This document shows positions 42,544 to 53,690 of a stretch of DNA of 64,000 bases, piece after piece (the stretch's first letter is position 1; every line of letters starts with the position of its first letter). Source of the stretch: an uncultured Alteromonadaceae bacterium (GTDB lineage: Bacteria > Pseudomonadota > Gammaproteobacteria > Pseudomonadales > Halieaceae). The translations under genes and the position numbers were made by a program. The DNA is taken from positions 1 to 64,000 of the forward strand of contig CAJYAI010000006.1 of NCBI GenBank assembly GCA_913064725.1, read 5' to 3'. Under the pieces are notes generated by a model. The model was not told the origin of the DNA. It saw only the letters and a list, made by a program, of their open reading frames with translations, and searched no databases.

Positions 42544-42633
42544 ACGTATCGAGCCGCTATCCAGTGGCTTGATTGTGAATATTCTATGCTAGTTTCACAT
42601 CGCTCAACGATCTGAGCTTGTTAAACTAAGACG

Positions 42634-43503
42634 ATGCTGCCCTCCACATCTATAGACGAGAGTTACCGTTTTCTCTTTGAGGATGCGGACGTTCGTGGCG
42701 AAACCGTAGTACTCAAACACGTACTGGACGACCTGTTGGCATCACATGCCTACGGTGCCGGCGTCCGCGTATTGTTAGGACAATTTGCGGTTTCAGCGGT
42801 GATGATTGCGAACAACCTCAAATTTGACGGTAAGGTGGTGTTACAAGGGCGCAGCGACGGTCCCCTATCCCTCATCATGGTGGAGTGCTCCAGTTCGGGC
42901 GAAGTCAGAGGACTAGCTAGGGGCGATCTGGACGCGCCGGAAGGACCTTTAAGCGAGCACTTACCGCAGGGCATCCTCACGCTGACGATCGAGCCGGACG
43001 TGGGCAAACGATATCAAGGTATCATTGCAGTTGAGCGTGATGAGTTGGCCGATGTGCTAAGCGACTACTTTCAGCAGAGCGAGCAACTTGCGACCAAGTT
43101 TTGGCTATCGACACGTGCCGACAGTGCCGCGGGATTGATGCTTCAGCAGCTGCCGACACAACTGGTAGTGGAAGCGTCAAGTAGGCTTGACCAGTGGCAA
43201 ACGCTCTGCGCGCTAGCTGATACGATGACACCTCATGAACTCATCGATGTCGACACCGATAGACTCCTATACCAATTATTCAACCAGTGGCAGGTAACAC
43301 GTTTTGAACCCAAGACGGTTAAGTTTGCTTGCCATTGCTCGCGAGATCGCAGCCTTAACGCAATCCGTCTGCTACCGAAACATGAGATCACTGAGCTTTT
43401 CGAAGAGCAAAAAACAGTGACAATGGACTGCGAAATGTGTGGCAGTAGCTACCACTTCGCTCTGAACGATGTGAACCAGGCAGAGGAGCATACCCTGCAC
43501 TAA
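42634..43503 (+). CDS. hslO: Redox chaperone Hsp33
   Basis: FACHCSRDR...[14 protein letters not shown] zinc/redox switch cysteines. Confidence 0.96.
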   Translation: MLPSTSIDESYRFLFEDADVRGETVVLKHVLDDLLASHAYGAGVRVLLGQFAVSAVMIANNLKFDGKVVLQGRSDGPLSLIMVECSSSGEVRGLARGDLDAPEGPLSEHLPQGILTLTIEPDVGKRYQGIIAVERDELADVLSDYFQQSEQLATKFWLSTRADSAAGLMLQQLPTQLVVEASSRLDQWQTLCALADTMTPHELIDVDTDRLLYQLFNQWQVTRFEPKTVKFACHCSRDRSLNAIRLLPKHEITELFEEQKTVTMDCEMCGSSYHFALNDVNQAEEHTLH

Positions 43504-43544
43504 CTGGCTCACGGTTTACTCACTCACACTGGAAACCGATACCA

Positions 43545-45101
43545 ATGACAGTTGAACAGACTGCAAAAGCACCTATAAAACACAGTGACCTAACTGCCGC
43601 TCAATTAATTGAGATGGCTCTAGACAGGAAAGAAGGCATCTTAGCCGATACCGGTGCGCTTCGAGTCGAGACAGGACATCGGACCGGTAGGTCTCCCGCC
43701 GATCGATATATTGTTCGAGAACCCTCAAGTGAGGACGCAATTGAATGGGGCGGTGTAAATCGACCCTTTGATGCCACAAAATTTGACGCGTTGTGGGACC
43801 GGGTTAAAGCCCATCTTGCAAACAACGAGCAGTGGGTTCAGCACCTCCACGTTGGAGAGCACCATGATCACTACCTACCGGTAACTGTAATGACCGGCAC
43901 TGCTTGGCAGAGTCTGTTCGGTCGCAATATGTTCATCCGCCCTGATAACTACAACCCGTCTGACAAACCGGAGTGGAAGGTCCTCAACGTCGCTGACTTC
44001 GTTTGTGACCCTGAACGTGACGGTACGCATTCAGATGGTGTAGTGCTAATCAACTTTGGCCAACGCAAGGTGTTGATTGCGGGAATGCGCTACGCCGGTG
44101 AGATGAAGAAAGCGATGTTTTCGGTTCAAAACTTTTTGCTACCCGAAAAAGATGTCCTACCTATGCACTGTTCTGCCAATATCGGTGACGAAGGCGATAC
44201 GACATTATTCTTTGGTCTGTCCGGCACAGGAAAAACGACCTTATCGGCAGATCCTGCCCGATATCTCATCGGTGACGACGAACATGGTTGGGCACAAGGC
44301 TCGGTCTTTAATATAGAGGGCGGCTGCTACGCGAAGACCATTGATTTGAGTCAAAAAAACGAGCCGATCATTTGGGATGCCATTCGATTTGGTGCAATTG
44401 TCGAAAACGTTGCGCTGAATAACGCGCGACAGGCTGACTATTCGAATACGACGCTGACAGAAAACGGCCGATGCTGCTACCCACTCAACCACGTCGAAAA
44501 GCGTTCAGCAACGAACATGGGGGGCGAGCCGAAGTGCGTTATTTTTCTCACTTGTGACGTCTCAGGTGTGCTTCCGCCTGTCAGCCTGCTATCAAAAGAA
44601 GCCGCCGCTTTTCACTTTTTGTCCGGTTATACCGCACGTGTTGGATCGACGGAGCTCGGTGCGGAAGCAGGCATTCATCCCACATTCAGCACATGCTTTG
44701 GCGCGCCGTTCATGCCCCGCCCAGCACAAGACTACGCAGACCTATTAATGCGGCGTATCGACGACTTCGGGTCTCAAGTCTATCTTGTCAATACAGGCTG
44801 GACTGGCGGCTCGGGTGGTTCTAGCGGAAACGGTAGTCGCTTTCCGATACCCGTAACCCGAGCTGTCGTTGCTGCTGCTCAAAGCGGCGCACTACTCGAC
44901 ACCGAAACAAAACATATTGCCTCTCTTAACCTGCACTTCCCCGTCAGCATTCCAGGGGTTGCCGACGAGTATGTTGATCCAAAAGCCAGTTGGGGTGACG
45001 ACACAGCATACGAGGAGCAGGCCCAGAAACTTGCCGCTCTGTTCCGGGACAATATTGAAAAGTTTGATATCAGTGACGATATTATTGCTGCAGGACCGTA
45101 A
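43545..45101 (+). CDS. pckA: Phosphoenolpyruvate carboxykinase (ATP)
   Basis: [40 protein letters not shown]. Confidence 0.97.
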   Translation: MTVEQTAKAPIKHSDLTAAQLIEMALDRKEGILADTGALRVETGHRTGRSPADRYIVREPSSEDAIEWGGVNRPFDATKFDALWDRVKAHLANNEQWVQHLHVGEHHDHYLPVTVMTGTAWQSLFGRNMFIRPDNYNPSDKPEWKVLNVADFVCDPERDGTHSDGVVLINFGQRKVLIAGMRYAGEMKKAMFSVQNFLLPEKDVLPMHCSANIGDEGDTTLFFGLSGTGKTTLSADPARYLIGDDEHGWAQGSVFNIEGGCYAKTIDLSQKNEPIIWDAIRFGAIVENVALNNARQADYSNTTLTENGRCCYPLNHVEKRSATNMGGEPKCVIFLTCDVSGVLPPVSLLSKEAAAFHFLSGYTARVGSTELGAEAGIHPTFSTCFGAPFMPRPAQDYADLLMRRIDDFGSQVYLVNTGWTGGSGGSSGNGSRFPIPVTRAVVAAAQSGALLDTETKHIASLNLHFPVSIPGVADEYVDPKASWGDDTAYEEQAQKLAALFRDNIEKFDISDDIIAAGP

Positions 45102-45131
45102 ATCGAGTGGCGACAGCGCACAACTGGTAAT

Positions 45132-45156
45132 AAAAAAGGGGCGTCACCCCTTTTTT
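45132..45156. terminator. Bidirectional terminator between pckA and RND operon
   Basis: AAAAAAGGGG-CGTCA-CCCCTTTTTT. Confidence 0.85.
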
Positions 45157-45190
45157 ATTTCGACATACAGCGCACTAATGACTCAGACAT

Positions 45191-48100
45191 TTACACCGTC
45201 GGTAAGTCCGCATCTGCTCGGTCAATTTTTCGCTTCGTGAGTGTCGCGAAGAACTCTCCAACATCATCGCCCAGCAAGTACAGAGCCGGAACCAAAATCA
45301 GGGTTACACCGGTCGCAAACATCACGCCAAACGACAATGAGACTACCATAGGAATCAGGAACTGGGCCTGAACGCTCGTCTCCAACATGATGGGTACCAA
45401 GCCGACAAAGGTCGTTACTGAAGTAAGTACAATTGGACGGAATCGGTTGGTCGCGCCTTGCAACAAAGCATCAATCAGCTCCATACCCTCATCTCGGAGC
45501 GTATTCACTCGATCAATCAGTACCAGATTGTCGTTTACAACCACCCCTGCACAGGCGATTACCCCCATAATGGAAAACATACTCACCTGCCAGCCCAGGA
45601 GCCAGTGACCAAAGATAGCGCCCATCAGGCCAAAAGGAACAGCTGTTAGTACCAAAAACGGCTGCCAATAGGACTTAAAGGCCACTGCCATTAGCCCGAA
45701 GATGATAAGCATCGATAAGGAGCCCATGTAAACCATGGCCTGCTGAAATTCGATTTCCTCCTGAAGCTCGCCATCCATATTAATAGTCAGACTCGGATAA
45801 CGCTGAAGCCATGCGGGGCCTTCATTCTTGAGTACCGATTCGACGATCGCCCTCGGTGGTGCGCCATCCTCAGAGACATCAGCACTGACTTCCAAGGTTC
45901 TTAATCGGTCGAGGCGTTCAATAGATTGATAACCTCTTTCAACGCGATAAGTAGCAATCGTAGAAAATGGAACCTCGGTTCCGTCGCGTGTCCGAATATA
46001 CATCGCATTGATATTGGCAATGGCACGCCGCTCTGCCTCTGGATATCGCACCATAACTCGGACGTCCTCCCCATCGCGGGGAATACGTTGCACCTCCTCG
46101 CCGTAAAAAGCTTGGCGGATTTGTGTAGCAACATCCGCCAGGGTAATACCCAACGCCTCGGCAGCGGGCTTGAGCGACAATACAAGCTCTTCAAGCGGCG
46201 CATCGAAACTATCACTGATGTCAAAGACGCCGGGATAGCGCTGTAGAGCGAGCCGGACTTCCCCGGCGAGCACCTCTAAGTCCGCTATGCTGTCAGAGGC
46301 AAACAACAAGGTAATCGGCTTTCCTGGATCGCGAATCGTATAATCGAACCGCACATCCTTTGCGTCTGATAAATCGCCTAGGCTCTCGCGGAGCTGCTTG
46401 GTCATCTCCTCGGTATCGAGATCGTCATTCACAGTCTGAATAAGCAAGTCCACTTTATTACCACCGGCAACACCTAAAATATTGTCGATAGCCGGCGTGT
46501 CTTGGTAGCGGGGCAAACTGTTGTAATCATCTTTAATCGCCTCGGCAGCGATCACTACTCGATCGCGCATCGCCTGCGAGTCAGCAAACGCGCCTCCCTG
46601 CGGAAGCTCCACGGTACCGACTATAAAATCCGAATTGACCCGAGGAAAGAACGCGCTCTTTAGGTAACCACCGCCAAACAGCGCAAGACTAAGACATAGC
46701 AGCACCAAGAAGAACCCACCGACAGCAGCATGATTTCGCAGGCACTTTTCGAGGAAGGGCCGGTATCGCTCATTGGCAAACCAAGCGAGACTGTCAGCAC
46801 ATGCCATACGAGTGCGCGTCAACCAGCCCGCATCAGCAACGTCGGGCTCAGGTTTCATGTGGGCAAGGTGCGATGGCAAGATTAATAAGCTTTCAACCAA
46901 CGAAAAGGCAAGCGCTAAACACACGACGACCGGGATCCCTTTCGACGCAGGCCCCCACTCACCCGGCAAAAAGAACATGGGCGCAAAAAATACCATCGTG
47001 CTGATGACCGCGAAAACCACCGGCTTGACCACTTGCCGAGTCCCGACCAGTGCGCCGTGCACGCCACTCAAGCCTCGCGACTGTGCGGAGTGAACGGACT
47101 CCCCCACAATAATGGCGTCATCGACCACAATTCCTAAGGTTAGTAGGAAAGCAAACAGACTGATCATGTTTAGCCCCTGGCCCGTGTAGGGCAACAGGAA
47201 CAGCGTACCCATATAGGCCACGACGATACCCACAGACACCCAAAATGCGAGTGCGGGCCGCAGAAACAACATAAGCACGATGATCACCAGTATCAGCCCA
47301 CCTAGACCGTTACTAACCAATGTGCGAACGCGCTCTTTGAATGCCTTAGACGGGTCCTGCCAGAACTCAAGCGATACACCGTCGGGCAATGACAAAGCTC
47401 TTTCCTTGACCCATGCCTTGACCGTGTTCGTCGTCAAAATAACGTCCGGCGAGGTCGTTACAAACACGTTCAGCCCGAGGGATCGCTGATCATTGAACTC
47501 AATATCAATGTCGACATCTTCAAAGGTATCGCGGACGACCGCCACGTCACTGAGCAGCAATTCCTGCCCTGACAAATCACTGCGCACGATGATCGCTTCA
47601 AAGTCAGCACGATCGTAGGCCTGACCTCGCGTTTGAATGAGCAAATCACCACTATCACGCTGAACTGAACCCGCTGGGAGATTGATGGACGCGGTCCGAA
47701 CAGCGTCAGCGACTTGGTCGAAGGTCAGTTGATAGCGTTGCAGACTATCCTCCGACACCTCGATGGATACTTCATAAGGTCGGGCTGTCTGAAGTTCCAC
47801 AATTGACACCCAAGGTTGCCGAACGAGCTCATCGCGAAGCGTCTCGCCCAGCTCTTTCATTTCCCGCTCGCTCAAGTCACCAAAGATTTGCACACGGCCC
47901 ATCTGGTGGCGATACGTAATCTCAGTGACGGTAGGTCGCTCAGCATCTGCTGGAAAACTGCGGATCGCATCCACTCGCGTGTTGATATCGTTGGTCAACT
48001 TTTGCGTTGGGTAGTCGTTCTCAACCTCGACCAGAACGACGCCAAGACCCTCGCGGGCCGTAGAACGCAGTTCTTCAATCCCATTTAGATCATGAATGGC

Positions 48101-48310
48101 CTCCTCAATCCGCACCGAAATTTGCTCTTCGACCTCTCGCGGACTGGCACCTCGAAACTCCATACGCACTTCAATTTGATTTATTTCCGGCGTAGGGAAA
48201 AATTGCTTATCCAGCTTGGGAATACTGCTATAACCCCCAATAATGAGCAGCACCATCAGCAAATTGGCGGCAATAGGGTTCTTGATGAACCAAGAGATAG
48301 GCCCATTCAT
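45191..48310 (-). CDS. RND efflux transporter inner-membrane subunit (AcrB/HAE1-type)
   Basis: 1039 aa; NLLMVLLIIGGYSSIPKLDKQFFPTPEINQIEVRMEFRGASPREVEEQI, GIVVDDAIIVGE. Confidence 0.95.
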   Translation of the reverse strand: MNGPISWFIKNPIAANLLMVLLIIGGYSSIPKLDKQFFPTPEINQIEVRMEFRGASPREVEEQISVRIEEAIHDLNGIEELRSTAREGLGVVLVEVENDYPTQKLTNDINTRVDAIRSFPADAERPTVTEITYRHQMGRVQIFGDLSEREMKELGETLRDELVRQPWVSIVELQTARPYEVSIEVSEDSLQRYQLTFDQVADAVRTASINLPAGSVQRDSGDLLIQTRGQAYDRADFEAIIVRSDLSGQELLLSDVAVVRDTFEDVDIDIEFNDQRSLGLNVFVTTSPDVILTTNTVKAWVKERALSLPDGVSLEFWQDPSKAFKERVRTLVSNGLGGLILVIIVLMLFLRPALAFWVSVGIVVAYMGTLFLLPYTGQGLNMISLFAFLLTLGIVVDDAIIVGESVHSAQSRGLSGVHGALVGTRQVVKPVVFAVISTMVFFAPMFFLPGEWGPASKGIPVVVCLALAFSLVESLLILPSHLAHMKPEPDVADAGWLTRTRMACADSLAWFANERYRPFLEKCLRNHAAVGGFFLVLLCLSLALFGGGYLKSAFFPRVNSDFIVGTVELPQGGAFADSQAMRDRVVIAAEAIKDDYNSLPRYQDTPAIDNILGVAGGNKVDLLIQTVNDDLDTEEMTKQLRESLGDLSDAKDVRFDYTIRDPGKPITLLFASDSIADLEVLAGEVRLALQRYPGVFDISDSFDAPLEELVLSLKPAAEALGITLADVATQIRQAFYGEEVQRIPRDGEDVRVMVRYPEAERRAIANINAMYIRTRDGTEVPFSTIATYRVERGYQSIERLDRLRTLEVSADVSEDGAPPRAIVESVLKNEGPAWLQRYPSLTINMDGELQEEIEFQQAMVYMGSLSMLIIFGLMAVAFKSYWQPFLVLTAVPFGLMGAIFGHWLLGWQVSMFSIMGVIACAGVVVNDNLVLIDRVNTLRDEGMELIDALLQGATNRFRPIVLTSVTTFVGLVPIMLETSVQAQFLIPMVVSLSFGVMFATGVTLILVPALYLLGDDVGEFFATLTKRKIDRADADLPTV

Positions 48311-48311
48311 A

Positions 48312-49505
48312 CTAATTTACCGCCGTTTCGGTCATGACGCGCAACCCTGGTAGTAACGCGTTATTTAGCTCGGCGACCACCATGTCACCTTCACGCAATC
48401 CAGATACCCAGACCGATCTCCCCTCTCTACTAACCACACTGACATCACGACGCTCAAGTTTTGACTCGTCATTTACCACCAGTACGTGTCCGTCAGGGCT
48501 CAAGGCGGCGTTGGAAAGCTCAATAACATTATCCACGGGTCTGCCTATGATCTCCGCGGTAGCGAACATACCCGGTGTGAGTGCCGGTCGGCCCTCTGTT
48601 AAATCGGGACTACCAGAAAATTCCGCTATCACAGTGGCTACTCGACTGCGCCGATCGAGCTCGGCCTCCGAACGAGTAATGGGGGCAGTGAACTCAAACG
48701 AACGACCGCCAATATTGACCGATAGGGTCGAAGTCGATCCAACCAGACCACCTGCAGAAGTTAATAATCGCTCTGGCAACAAGGCTAGCTGCGCATCCGA
48801 CAAAGGCAATCGCAATTCCAAAGAGTCCAACGCATAAATCTGCGCAAGTGGCGTACCGTTGCCGACAAACTGCCCAATATCAACCCGCTTCTGCTGAATA
48901 CGGCCGTCAAAAGGTGCTCTTATAAACGTTCGGTCAAGCGCCAACTCTGCGGCAGCGACGTCAGCCTCTGCAGCCTTGACGCCTAGTTCAGCGGCGCGCA
49001 ACTGAGGCTTGCGCAAGAATAAGTCGTTGGCGTCCTTGGCTCCAAGCTCACGCCATTCCCGCGCCGCTTGTCGGCTTCGCCCGCGCTCCTCGGCCAGACG
49101 TTGCTCTGCCTGTGCGAGTGCTGACTGTGCTCGAGCCAATGCAAACTCATAGTCCTCAGGTTCAATCGAGAGCAAAACATCGTTTTTACGAAAAAATCCA
49201 CCATCGGCAAATACGGGGCTCACGTCGTTTATTTTGCCGGCTATCTGAGCCACCAGCTCAACACGCCGCTTCGCATCTATTGTTCCCTGCGTGTAAACAA
49301 TTAATTGGTGCGTGCGGGGACTGACGTTAATCACGTCAACCAAAGGTGCAGGCCGTTCAGGAGGAGGTCCGGCTTGCGGCTCCGACTTTGCCGTCAAAAC
49401 GACCCAGGTCATGACCAAGCCAATAAAGGTAGCAGCACTGGCAACAACAATTTTTCTCAACGAAAGACGATTAGCCACTGTTGATGTCGCAGTAGTGTCA
49501 GACAT
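48312..49505 (-). CDS. RND efflux periplasmic adaptor (MFP) subunit; likely start 49505
   Basis: Barrel/coiled-coil adaptor motifs, AELALDRTFIRAPFDGRIQQKRVDIGQFV. Confidence 0.93.
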   Translation of the reverse strand: MSDTTATSTVANRLSLRKIVVASAATFIGLVMTWVVLTAKSEPQAGPPPERPAPLVDVINVSPRTHQLIVYTQGTIDAKRRVELVAQIAGKINDVSPVFADGGFFRKNDVLLSIEPEDYEFALARAQSALAQAEQRLAEERGRSRQAAREWRELGAKDANDLFLRKPQLRAAELGVKAAEADVAAAELALDRTFIRAPFDGRIQQKRVDIGQFVGNGTPLAQIYALDSLELRLPLSDAQLALLPERLLTSAGGLVGSTSTLSVNIGGRSFEFTAPITRSEAELDRRSRVATVIAEFSGSPDLTEGRPALTPGMFATAEIIGRPVDNVIELSNAALSPDGHVLVVNDESKLERRDVSVVSREGRSVWVSGLREGDMVVAELNNALLPGLRVMTETAVN

Positions 49506-49775
49506 AGTACGTTCCATTGTGTATTGAGCCGTGTAGATGGGGATCAAACCTGTCAAAGACAAGGGCCCTCTATGCCCTTTCTTACGGGTACGACTCGCTG
49601 TATACGTTACCCAGCGCAGAATCCGCTCAATAACGGCGCAGAATTTCCTATCTTGACTACTACAGTGCCTGAACAAAGGTATCGTGAGCTCCGCATATAG
49701 TTACATCGACTCTTGCCATGTCAGGTCCTTTTCGAGGACTATCTACGACTCTCATTCATATAACTGGAGTTTTTA

Positions 49776-50255
49776 ATGTCGCTTACCAACGGGGACTCAG
49801 TCCCATCTTGCACTCTGTCTGTCATGGGTGAATCAGGACCAACACCACTATCAACTGACGAGCTATTTGGCGGAAAACGCGTGCTCCTCTTCGCGTTACC
49901 GGGCGCATTTACGCCTGGCTGTTCGATGGCGCACCTTCCCGGCTATGTCGCTAACGCTGACAAGATAAAGAGTGCGGGCGTTGACTCGATTGCCTGCCTC
50001 TCGGTCAATGATGCATTTGTCATGGGCGCATGGGGCGAGGCTCAAAACGCCAGCGAGATCATCATGGTAGCCGATGGCAACGCCGAATTTACTGAGGCTA
50101 TGGGCCTAACACTGGACGGCACAGGCTTTGGTATGGGAACGCGAAGTCAACGCTATGCGATGCTTGTTGACAACGGCGTGATCACTCAGATCAACGTAGA
50201 GGAAGGTCCTGGTGTCGACGCAAGTTCCGCCGAGACAATGATGGCACTGCTCTGA
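49776..50255 (+). CDS. Peroxiredoxin, Prx5/type II family
   Basis: LFALPGAFTPGCSMAHLPGYV, CLSVNDAFVMGAWG. Confidence 0.94.
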   Translation: MSLTNGDSVPSCTLSVMGESGPTPLSTDELFGGKRVLLFALPGAFTPGCSMAHLPGYVANADKIKSAGVDSIACLSVNDAFVMGAWGEAQNASEIIMVADGNAEFTEAMGLTLDGTGFGMGTRSQRYAMLVDNGVITQINVEEGPGVDASSAETMMALL

Positions 50256-50280
50256 GAACCACTATCGGTTGCTACTGTCA

Positions 50281-51678
50281 CTAGTGGGCGGTAGCAACCA
50301 ACCAAACAACTGATGTAATCACCAGCGCCCCGAGTAAATTCACCCAAATTCCCCACCTCACCATAGTTTGAATGTCCACCTGTCCCGTGCCAAAAACAAC
50401 GGCATTAGGTGCGGTGGCAACAGGCAGCATAAACGCACAACTTGCACTCATGGCGGCGGGCACCATCAGCACTAACGGATCGATATTCGCTGAAATAGAT
50501 GCAGCGGCCAAAATGGGCATCAGTAATGCCGTCGTCGCGGTGTTAGACGTCGCCTCGGTAAGTGCTGTGACAAGTAAGGCGATAACCGCCACTGCGAGCA
50601 ATGTAGGCACCAACGCTAAACTTGCAAGTAACTCGCCAACCTGACTACTTAGGCCCGAGCTGACGAAGCCCTTCGCTAAGGTGATACCACCCGCAAATAA
50701 CAACAAAACGCCCCAAGGAATGGCGCTCGCCTGCTCCCACGTTATGAGCGCATTTCCCTTCTTATCTCGTATCACGAACAGTGCAATCACAGCGCAAAAC
50801 GCGACAGCGGCATCGTTTGCCATGGGTACTCCCAGCCAATCTCGCCATCCACCAAAGGGTTCGGTACGAGTCATCCACGCCAAAGCCGTTATTGCGAAAA
50901 TCAACAGTACCCGCTTTTCGGAGCTCCTCCATTTGCCAACATCGGGCAAATTAACCACAAGATCCTGCGGTACTTTGCGTGCGAGAGCGACTGCCACTAG
51001 CGGTACCATGATCGCGACGACAGGAATCCCCCAAGACATCCACTGGCTAAAGCTGAGCGCTGACCCAGTGGTGTCCTGGTAAACCTGCATAAAAATAAGC
51101 GTTGGCGGCGTGCCAATGGGCGTCCCTAGACCGCCAATACTACAGGCCCAAGCCAGTCCAAGTAACAGAGGTGCGGCCAGCGCTTGTGGCGAACTAGAGG
51201 TCGAAATAACAGCTAATGCCACTGGCAAGAGCATGAGCACCGTCGCCGTATTAGATATCCACATACTCAAAAGCGCAGCGGCGAGCATAAATCCCAAAAT
51301 AAGCCGCTTTGGCTCATCGGCACCTACGAAGCGAACGACGGTAACGGCAATCCGGGTGTGAGCTCCAGTGGACTCCATACCTTTGGATAACAAGAACCCA
51401 CCCAATAACAGCAGTATCAGCGGCGAGCCGTAGGCAGCTGCGACGTCAGATGGGCTAATGACACCGAGTAGCGGCAATAGCGCCATAGGAATCAGTGATG
51501 TAACGGGGATGGGGATGGGTTCAAAAATCCACCAGAGCACGCACAAACTCGCTATTGCTGTGGTTAATGACGCCTCGATTGATTGCCCTAAAAACGAGGA
51601 TAAAACACCGGCCACGATAGCGAACAGCAGGCCGGGCATTACCGACGTCGTTAAATTTAACCAATGCAAGCTAGGCAT
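50281..51678 (-). CDS. DASS/SLC13-family anion (dicarboxylate/sulfate) symporter
   Basis: SNTATVLMLLPVALA, GGLGTPIGTPPTLIF, TSNTATTALLMPILAA. Confidence 0.92.
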   Translation of the reverse strand: MPSLHWLNLTTSVMPGLLFAIVAGVLSSFLGQSIEASLTTAIASLCVLWWIFEPIPIPVTSLIPMALLPLLGVISPSDVAAAYGSPLILLLLGGFLLSKGMESTGAHTRIAVTVVRFVGADEPKRLILGFMLAAALLSMWISNTATVLMLLPVALAVISTSSSPQALAAPLLLGLAWACSIGGLGTPIGTPPTLIFMQVYQDTTGSALSFSQWMSWGIPVVAIMVPLVAVALARKVPQDLVVNLPDVGKWRSSEKRVLLIFAITALAWMTRTEPFGGWRDWLGVPMANDAAVAFCAVIALFVIRDKKGNALITWEQASAIPWGVLLLFAGGITLAKGFVSSGLSSQVGELLASLALVPTLLAVAVIALLVTALTEATSNTATTALLMPILAAASISANIDPLVLMVPAAMSASCAFMLPVATAPNAVVFGTGQVDIQTMVRWGIWVNLLGALVITSVVWLVATAH

Positions 51679-51715
51679 TGCGTATTACCTACCGTTCTTC
51701 GTTACACTGCCTACC

Positions 51716-52717
51716 ATGAAATATCAGCCGCCTTCACTTGTCGATACCTTCGACCGTCGCATTCGTTATCTACGTATGTCTGTCACCGATCGATGTGATT
51801 TCCGTTGTCAGTATTGCATGACTGAAGAAATGCGGTTTTTGCCCAGAAAGTCGGTCCTATCGGCAGCCGAGATTGTTCGTCTAGCAACGCTATTTGTCGA
51901 GCTTGGCGTTGAAAAGATTCGCCTGACAGGTGGTGAGCCCCTTGTTCGACCCGATATCGTGTCAATCGCTCGCGACTTATCGGCTATCGACGGACTCAAC
52001 GAACTGGTGATGACGACAAACGGTAGTCAGTTAAGCACGCTGGCAAAACCTCTGGTGGATGCCGGCGTATCGCGGGTTAATGTAAGCCTAGACACGCTCT
52101 GCTCGGATCAATTCTCGGAGCTGTCCCGCACGGGGAATCTAACTACTGTACTTGCGGGCATCGATGCTGCGATCGCGGCTGGTTTTAAGCGTATACGTCT
52201 TAATACCGTGCTTTTGAGCGGTCAAAATGAAGCGCAAATTGAGCCTCTCATAAATTTCGCTCTCGACCGCGGCATCGACATCGCTTTTATCGAAGAAATG
52301 CCCATGGGACACATCACCCAAACCGATCGCGAGTTGAGCTTGGTTCCGTCCTCACAGGTTTTAGACATCGTAAAATCTCGTTTTACACTAACGCCTGTCG
52401 CGGGATCGCCTAACGACGGCCCCGCTCGTCGTTATGCCGTTGAAGGCACTGGTACTGAACTGGGTGTCATTTCGCCGATTACTCATAATTTTTGCGATAG
52501 CTGTAATCGGCTCCGAATTACACCTGACGGCCGATTAGTCTTGTGCCTTGGGCACGAAAACTCACTGGATTTGCGACAAATGCTCCGGAGTGACATGGAT
52601 GCGACCAGCTTGAAACGTGCAATTGTTGCGGCTCTTGCGTATAAACCAGAACGCCATGTTTTTGACCAGCCAGATGAACCACAAGTTGTCCGTTTGATGA
52701 ACGTCACCGGCGGCTAA
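51716..52717 (+). CDS. moaA: GTP 3',8-cyclase MoaA; likely start 51716 (track ORF from 51458)
   Basis: RYLRMSVTDRCDFRCQYCM radical SAM CxxxCxxC; C-terminal NFCDSCNRLRITPDGRLVLCL; terminal GG. Confidence 0.97.
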   Translation: MKYQPPSLVDTFDRRIRYLRMSVTDRCDFRCQYCMTEEMRFLPRKSVLSAAEIVRLATLFVELGVEKIRLTGGEPLVRPDIVSIARDLSAIDGLNELVMTTNGSQLSTLAKPLVDAGVSRVNVSLDTLCSDQFSELSRTGNLTTVLAGIDAAIAAGFKRIRLNTVLLSGQNEAQIEPLINFALDRGIDIAFIEEMPMGHITQTDRELSLVPSSQVLDIVKSRFTLTPVAGSPNDGPARRYAVEGTGTELGVISPITHNFCDSCNRLRITPDGRLVLCLGHENSLDLRQMLRSDMDATSLKRAIVAALAYKPERHVFDQPDEPQVVRLMNVTGG

Positions 52718-52737
52718 CATCACCTTAGGATTAGTAT

Positions 52738-53676
52738 ATGTCCCACGCCTTTCCGAAGCTGGAGAGTATCGACAGCATTATCGAGTCACTTGCGACCGCC
52801 GGCTATATTTGTAACGAACAGATCGCCACCGTTGTCTATCTCGCAGCAGCACTAGAGAAGCCGATTCTCGTCGAAGGACCTCCTGGGGTCGGAAAAACTG
52901 AGCTGGCCAAGAGTTGTGCCGACGTCACTGGCGCCCCGCTGGTTCGACTGCAATGTTATGAGGGCTTAGACGAGTCCAAAGCTATTTATGAATGGAAATA
53001 TGGCAAGCAGTTACTTTACACGCAGCTCCTTAAAACACAGCTGGCGGAGGTGATGGACGGAGCTCAAGGACTGCGCGCATCAGTTGAGCGCCTTCACAGC
53101 TTTGATGATGTCTTCTTTTCAAAGGAGTTTTTGGAGCCAAGACCACTTCTGCAAGCCATTGATGCCGAGAGCAACGTTGTCCTATTGGTCGATGAGATTG
53201 ATAAAGCGGATTTTGAATTCGAGTCTCTGCTACTTGAGGTGCTGTCGGACTTCCAGGTATCAATTCCCGAGCTAGGTACGCTGAAAGGAAGGTCTAAGCC
53301 TTTGGTCTTTTTGACGAGCAACGACACCCGTGATCTATCCGACGCCCTAAAACGTCGCTGTCTTCACCTGCATATCGACTTTCCAACAACCGATTTAGAG
53401 GGCCGAATCGTTCGGGCACGCGTGCCTCAGATCAGCGACGCGATGACCGACCATCTCGTCGCCTTTGTCAGCAAAGTGAGGGAGATGGATTTGAAAAAGC
53501 TGCCAAGCGTTTCGGAAACCATCGACTGGGCAAAGAGCCTAGTGCTGCTCCACGCCGACTCACTCGATGAAGACTTGGTAAAGAGTTCGTTGAACGCGCT
53601 ATTAAAGTATGAAGACGACCTCAGTGCTGTCGCGGACAATCTGGTCGACTTGCTGAGCAACGAGCAAAAAGCGTAA
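52738..53676 (+). CDS. MoxR-family AAA+ ATPase (CoxD-like)
   Basis: ILVEGPPGVGKTELAKS, VLLVDEIDKADFEFESLLLEVLSDFQVSIPELG. Confidence 0.93.
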   Translation: MSHAFPKLESIDSIIESLATAGYICNEQIATVVYLAAALEKPILVEGPPGVGKTELAKSCADVTGAPLVRLQCYEGLDESKAIYEWKYGKQLLYTQLLKTQLAEVMDGAQGLRASVERLHSFDDVFFSKEFLEPRPLLQAIDAESNVVLLVDEIDKADFEFESLLLEVLSDFQVSIPELGTLKGRSKPLVFLTSNDTRDLSDALKRRCLHLHIDFPTTDLEGRIVRARVPQISDAMTDHLVAFVSKVREMDLKKLPSVSETIDWAKSLVLLHADSLDEDLVKSSLNALLKYEDDLSAVADNLVDLLSNEQKA

Positions 53677-53690
53677 CGCGCTAAAACACC

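Noticed and set aside
42547-42580. Hairpin AGCCGCT-ATCC-AGTGGCT after rpsT as a terminator
   Set aside because: No following T tract; too weak to call
51458-51715. N-terminal extension of the moaA ORF in the track (start 51458)
   Set aside because: It lies antisense to the DASS transporter; the MoaA family start matches MKYQPPSLVDTFDRRIRYLRMSVTDRCDFRC at 51716
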